Shown here: piece by piece, positions 13,241-14,082 of the stretch
Layout: every line of letters begins with the position of its first letter
Numbering within the stretch: position 1 is the stretch's first letter
Assembly: GCA_034429475.1 (NCBI GenBank)
Contig: DAOUGD010000001.1
Span: forward strand, 1-14,082
Reading direction: 5' to 3'
DNA: 14,082 nucleotides
Source: JAKQHY01 sp034429475
Lineage (GTDB): Bacteria > Chloroflexota > Anaerolineae > B4-G1 > SLSP01
Notes under the pieces: generated by a model
Seen by the model: only the letters and a program-made list of their open reading frames with translations
Database searches by the model: none
What the model was told of the DNA's origin: nothing
Made by a program: the position numbers and the translations under genes

Positions 13241-13886
13241 AGGAGCCATCCTTCTGCGGAAGAGGGTACGTCTTTAAAAAGCGCACAAAGAGCACGAGTC
13301 CGGGCAAGATGATCAACCCGCCGATCACGATCGCGTAGAGAGGCTGGTTAAGGTAAATCATCACGAAGACGGCCAGCGACATCATGATGGCGATATAATA
13401 GCCACGTGGGAAATCCGAGAAATAGGCGATCACGATGATGCTTGGGCCGACCATGAGCGATCCGATGACAGCGACAACCAGCAGCCCTGAATTGCGTTCA
13501 TTGAGGTAGGTGTTCAACGCTGCGCCGGCTTCAGGATTCAGCCACCCCAACGTGGTTAGTCCGACCAAGCCGACCTGAATCAGGACGAACACACCCAAGA
13601 CGATCGCCAATGTTCGCGCTTTCTGCTTACGCACGGCCCCAAAGCGTACTTGCCCCATGCGCGGTAGAGTGATGTACCTCTTACCTGCCCAGAAGAGGCT
13701 GTAAGACAAAGAGATCATCAACGTAGATAGGATGATATTCATCGGGCTGTACCCCTGTGGCGGGCGGTAGACGAAGATGGACATGCACACGACGATCAGA
13801 CCGTAGTAAATATCCCACAGACCATCCTGATAGGTGGAGCGGAAAGCCTTACGTTCAATTTCTTTAAGACTGAGTTGAGCAGACAT
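13233..13886 (-). CDS. Six-TM membrane protein paired with the winged-helix regulator
   Basis: This encodes 217 residues from the ATG at 13886, with AGGAGG five bases upstream (13892-13897). A GTG at 13892 begins inside that Shine-Dalgarno and is rejected. The N-terminus (1-22, KEIERKAFRSTYQDGLWDI) is amphipathic and cytosolic. Predicted membrane helices are at about 23-40, 49-67, 92-114, 134-157, 162-179 and 183-203. A cytosolic loop between helices 2 and 3 holds KRYITLPRMGQVRFG and is rich in basic residues. I recognise no transporter or enzyme motif. The pairing with a small winged-helix regulator suggests a sensor-like or stress-related membrane function under its own repressor, but no specific role can be assigned. 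Confidence 0.8.
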   Translation of the reverse strand: MSAQLSLKEIERKAFRSTYQDGLWDIYYGLIVVCMSIFVYRPPQGYSPMNIILSTLMISLSYSLFWAGKRYITLPRMGQVRFGAVRKQKARTLAIVLGVFVLIQVGLVGLTTLGWLNPEAGAALNTYLNERNSGLLVVAVIGSLMVGPSIIVIAYFSDFPRGYYIAIMMSLAVFVMIYLNQPLYAIVIGGLIILPGLVLFVRFLKTYPLPQKDGSYE

Positions 13887-13935
13887 AAGCACCTCCTGTG
13901 CATCGTAAATATCTTTATACTACAAAGTTATTTAT

Positions 13936-13964
13936 ATAATACAGTATCTTGACTGCTTTGTCAA
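13936..13964 (-). promoter_or_regulatory. Strong promoter of the membrane protein/regulator operon, with inverted repeat
   Basis: On the - strand, a perfect TTGACA (13959-13964) is followed after exactly 17 bp by TATTAT (13936-13941). An inverted repeat CTTGAC-TGCTTT-GTCAAG (13948-13965) covers the -35 box and half the spacer, a likely operator for the winged-helix protein of the same operon. The leader is about 40-45 nt and AT-rich. Confidence 0.7.
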
Positions 13965-13983
13965 GAGGCAAAACGTCAAAAAA

Positions 13984-14082
13984 CAGGGACGTATCATTCT
14001 CCCGCAGGGCGACGAGCTGCGGTGCAAGGGACAGCTAAAGCTGTTGTTTTTAAAGGAGTTTTTCGGTGACGGGCAGTAGCCC
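13984..14082. repeat. Foldback element, partial copy B (cut by the window end)
   Basis: It begins CAGGGACGTATCATTCTC and matches the left half of the element at 11423-11606: the same TATCATTCTC end, the same 29-nt gap, then a hairpin ACAGC-TAAA-GCTGT (14031-14044), then GTTTTTAAAGG and GGTGACGGGC. The hairpin differs from copy A by a paired G-C to A-T change that keeps the stem. The central hairpin (CGGGC AGTA GCCC) is just starting when the window ends. Here an additional stem CCGCAG-N9-CTGCGG (14002-14022) is visible. Confidence 0.7.

Overview
The window looks like chromosomal DNA of a GC-rich, non-model bacterium, most likely a Chloroflexota member (Anaerolineae-like). This is inferred from the style of the gene content: a huge 7TM/PAS/multi-GAF histidine kinase, a MoxR-DUF58-transglutaminase operon, a luciferase-like oxidoreductase, a HTH/membrane-protein pair and abundant short foldback repeats. 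No phylogenetic marker is present. I see no rRNA, tRNA, CRISPR array, transposase or integrase.

Layout. (1) 1-1000: two tandem, paralogous small genes encoding ribbon-helix-helix-like proteins (158-553 and 599-946, + strand). A near-consensus promoter drives them, and they are bracketed by two hairpins that share the same loop sequence. (2) 1017-6215: a 1207-residue membrane sensor histidine kinase (- strand) and an MFS exporter-like transporter (+ strand) that diverge from a 165-bp region with a promoter for each. No response regulator is visible. (3) 6236-11270: a three-gene - strand operon (MoxR AAA+ ATPase, DUF58 protein, TgpA-like membrane transglutaminase) with an extended -10 promoter at 11242-11270. 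The last two genes overlap by one base. A symmetrical hairpin at 6236-6264 separates the operon from the convergent MFS gene. (4) 11271-11730: an intergenic region holding a 184-bp foldback (MITE-like) element, followed by a promoter whose spacer is a perfect palindrome, which reads into an LLM-class flavin-dependent oxidoreductase (11731-12567). (5) 12568-12925: the remains of a short-chain dehydrogenase C-terminus, split by a 139-bp palindromic element flanked by a 3-bp direct repeat; conceptual removal of the element restores an open frame. (6) 12914-13964: a two-gene - strand operon encoding a six-TM membrane protein and an overlapping winged-helix regulator, with a strong promoter carrying an inverted repeat on its -35 box. 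(7) 13984-14082: the left half of a second copy of the foldback element, cut by the window end.

Most genes belong to known families. The less ordinary content is the tandem RHH-like pair and the short non-coding elements. The two copies of the foldback family show a compensatory base-pair change, and each lies 18-19 bp from the -35 box of a promoter pointing away from it. The second element type appears to have split a dehydrogenase gene. Several starts were moved from the longest reading frame to a downstream ATG because the Shine-Dalgarno sequence only fits there (158, 10114, 11146, 13240, 13886).
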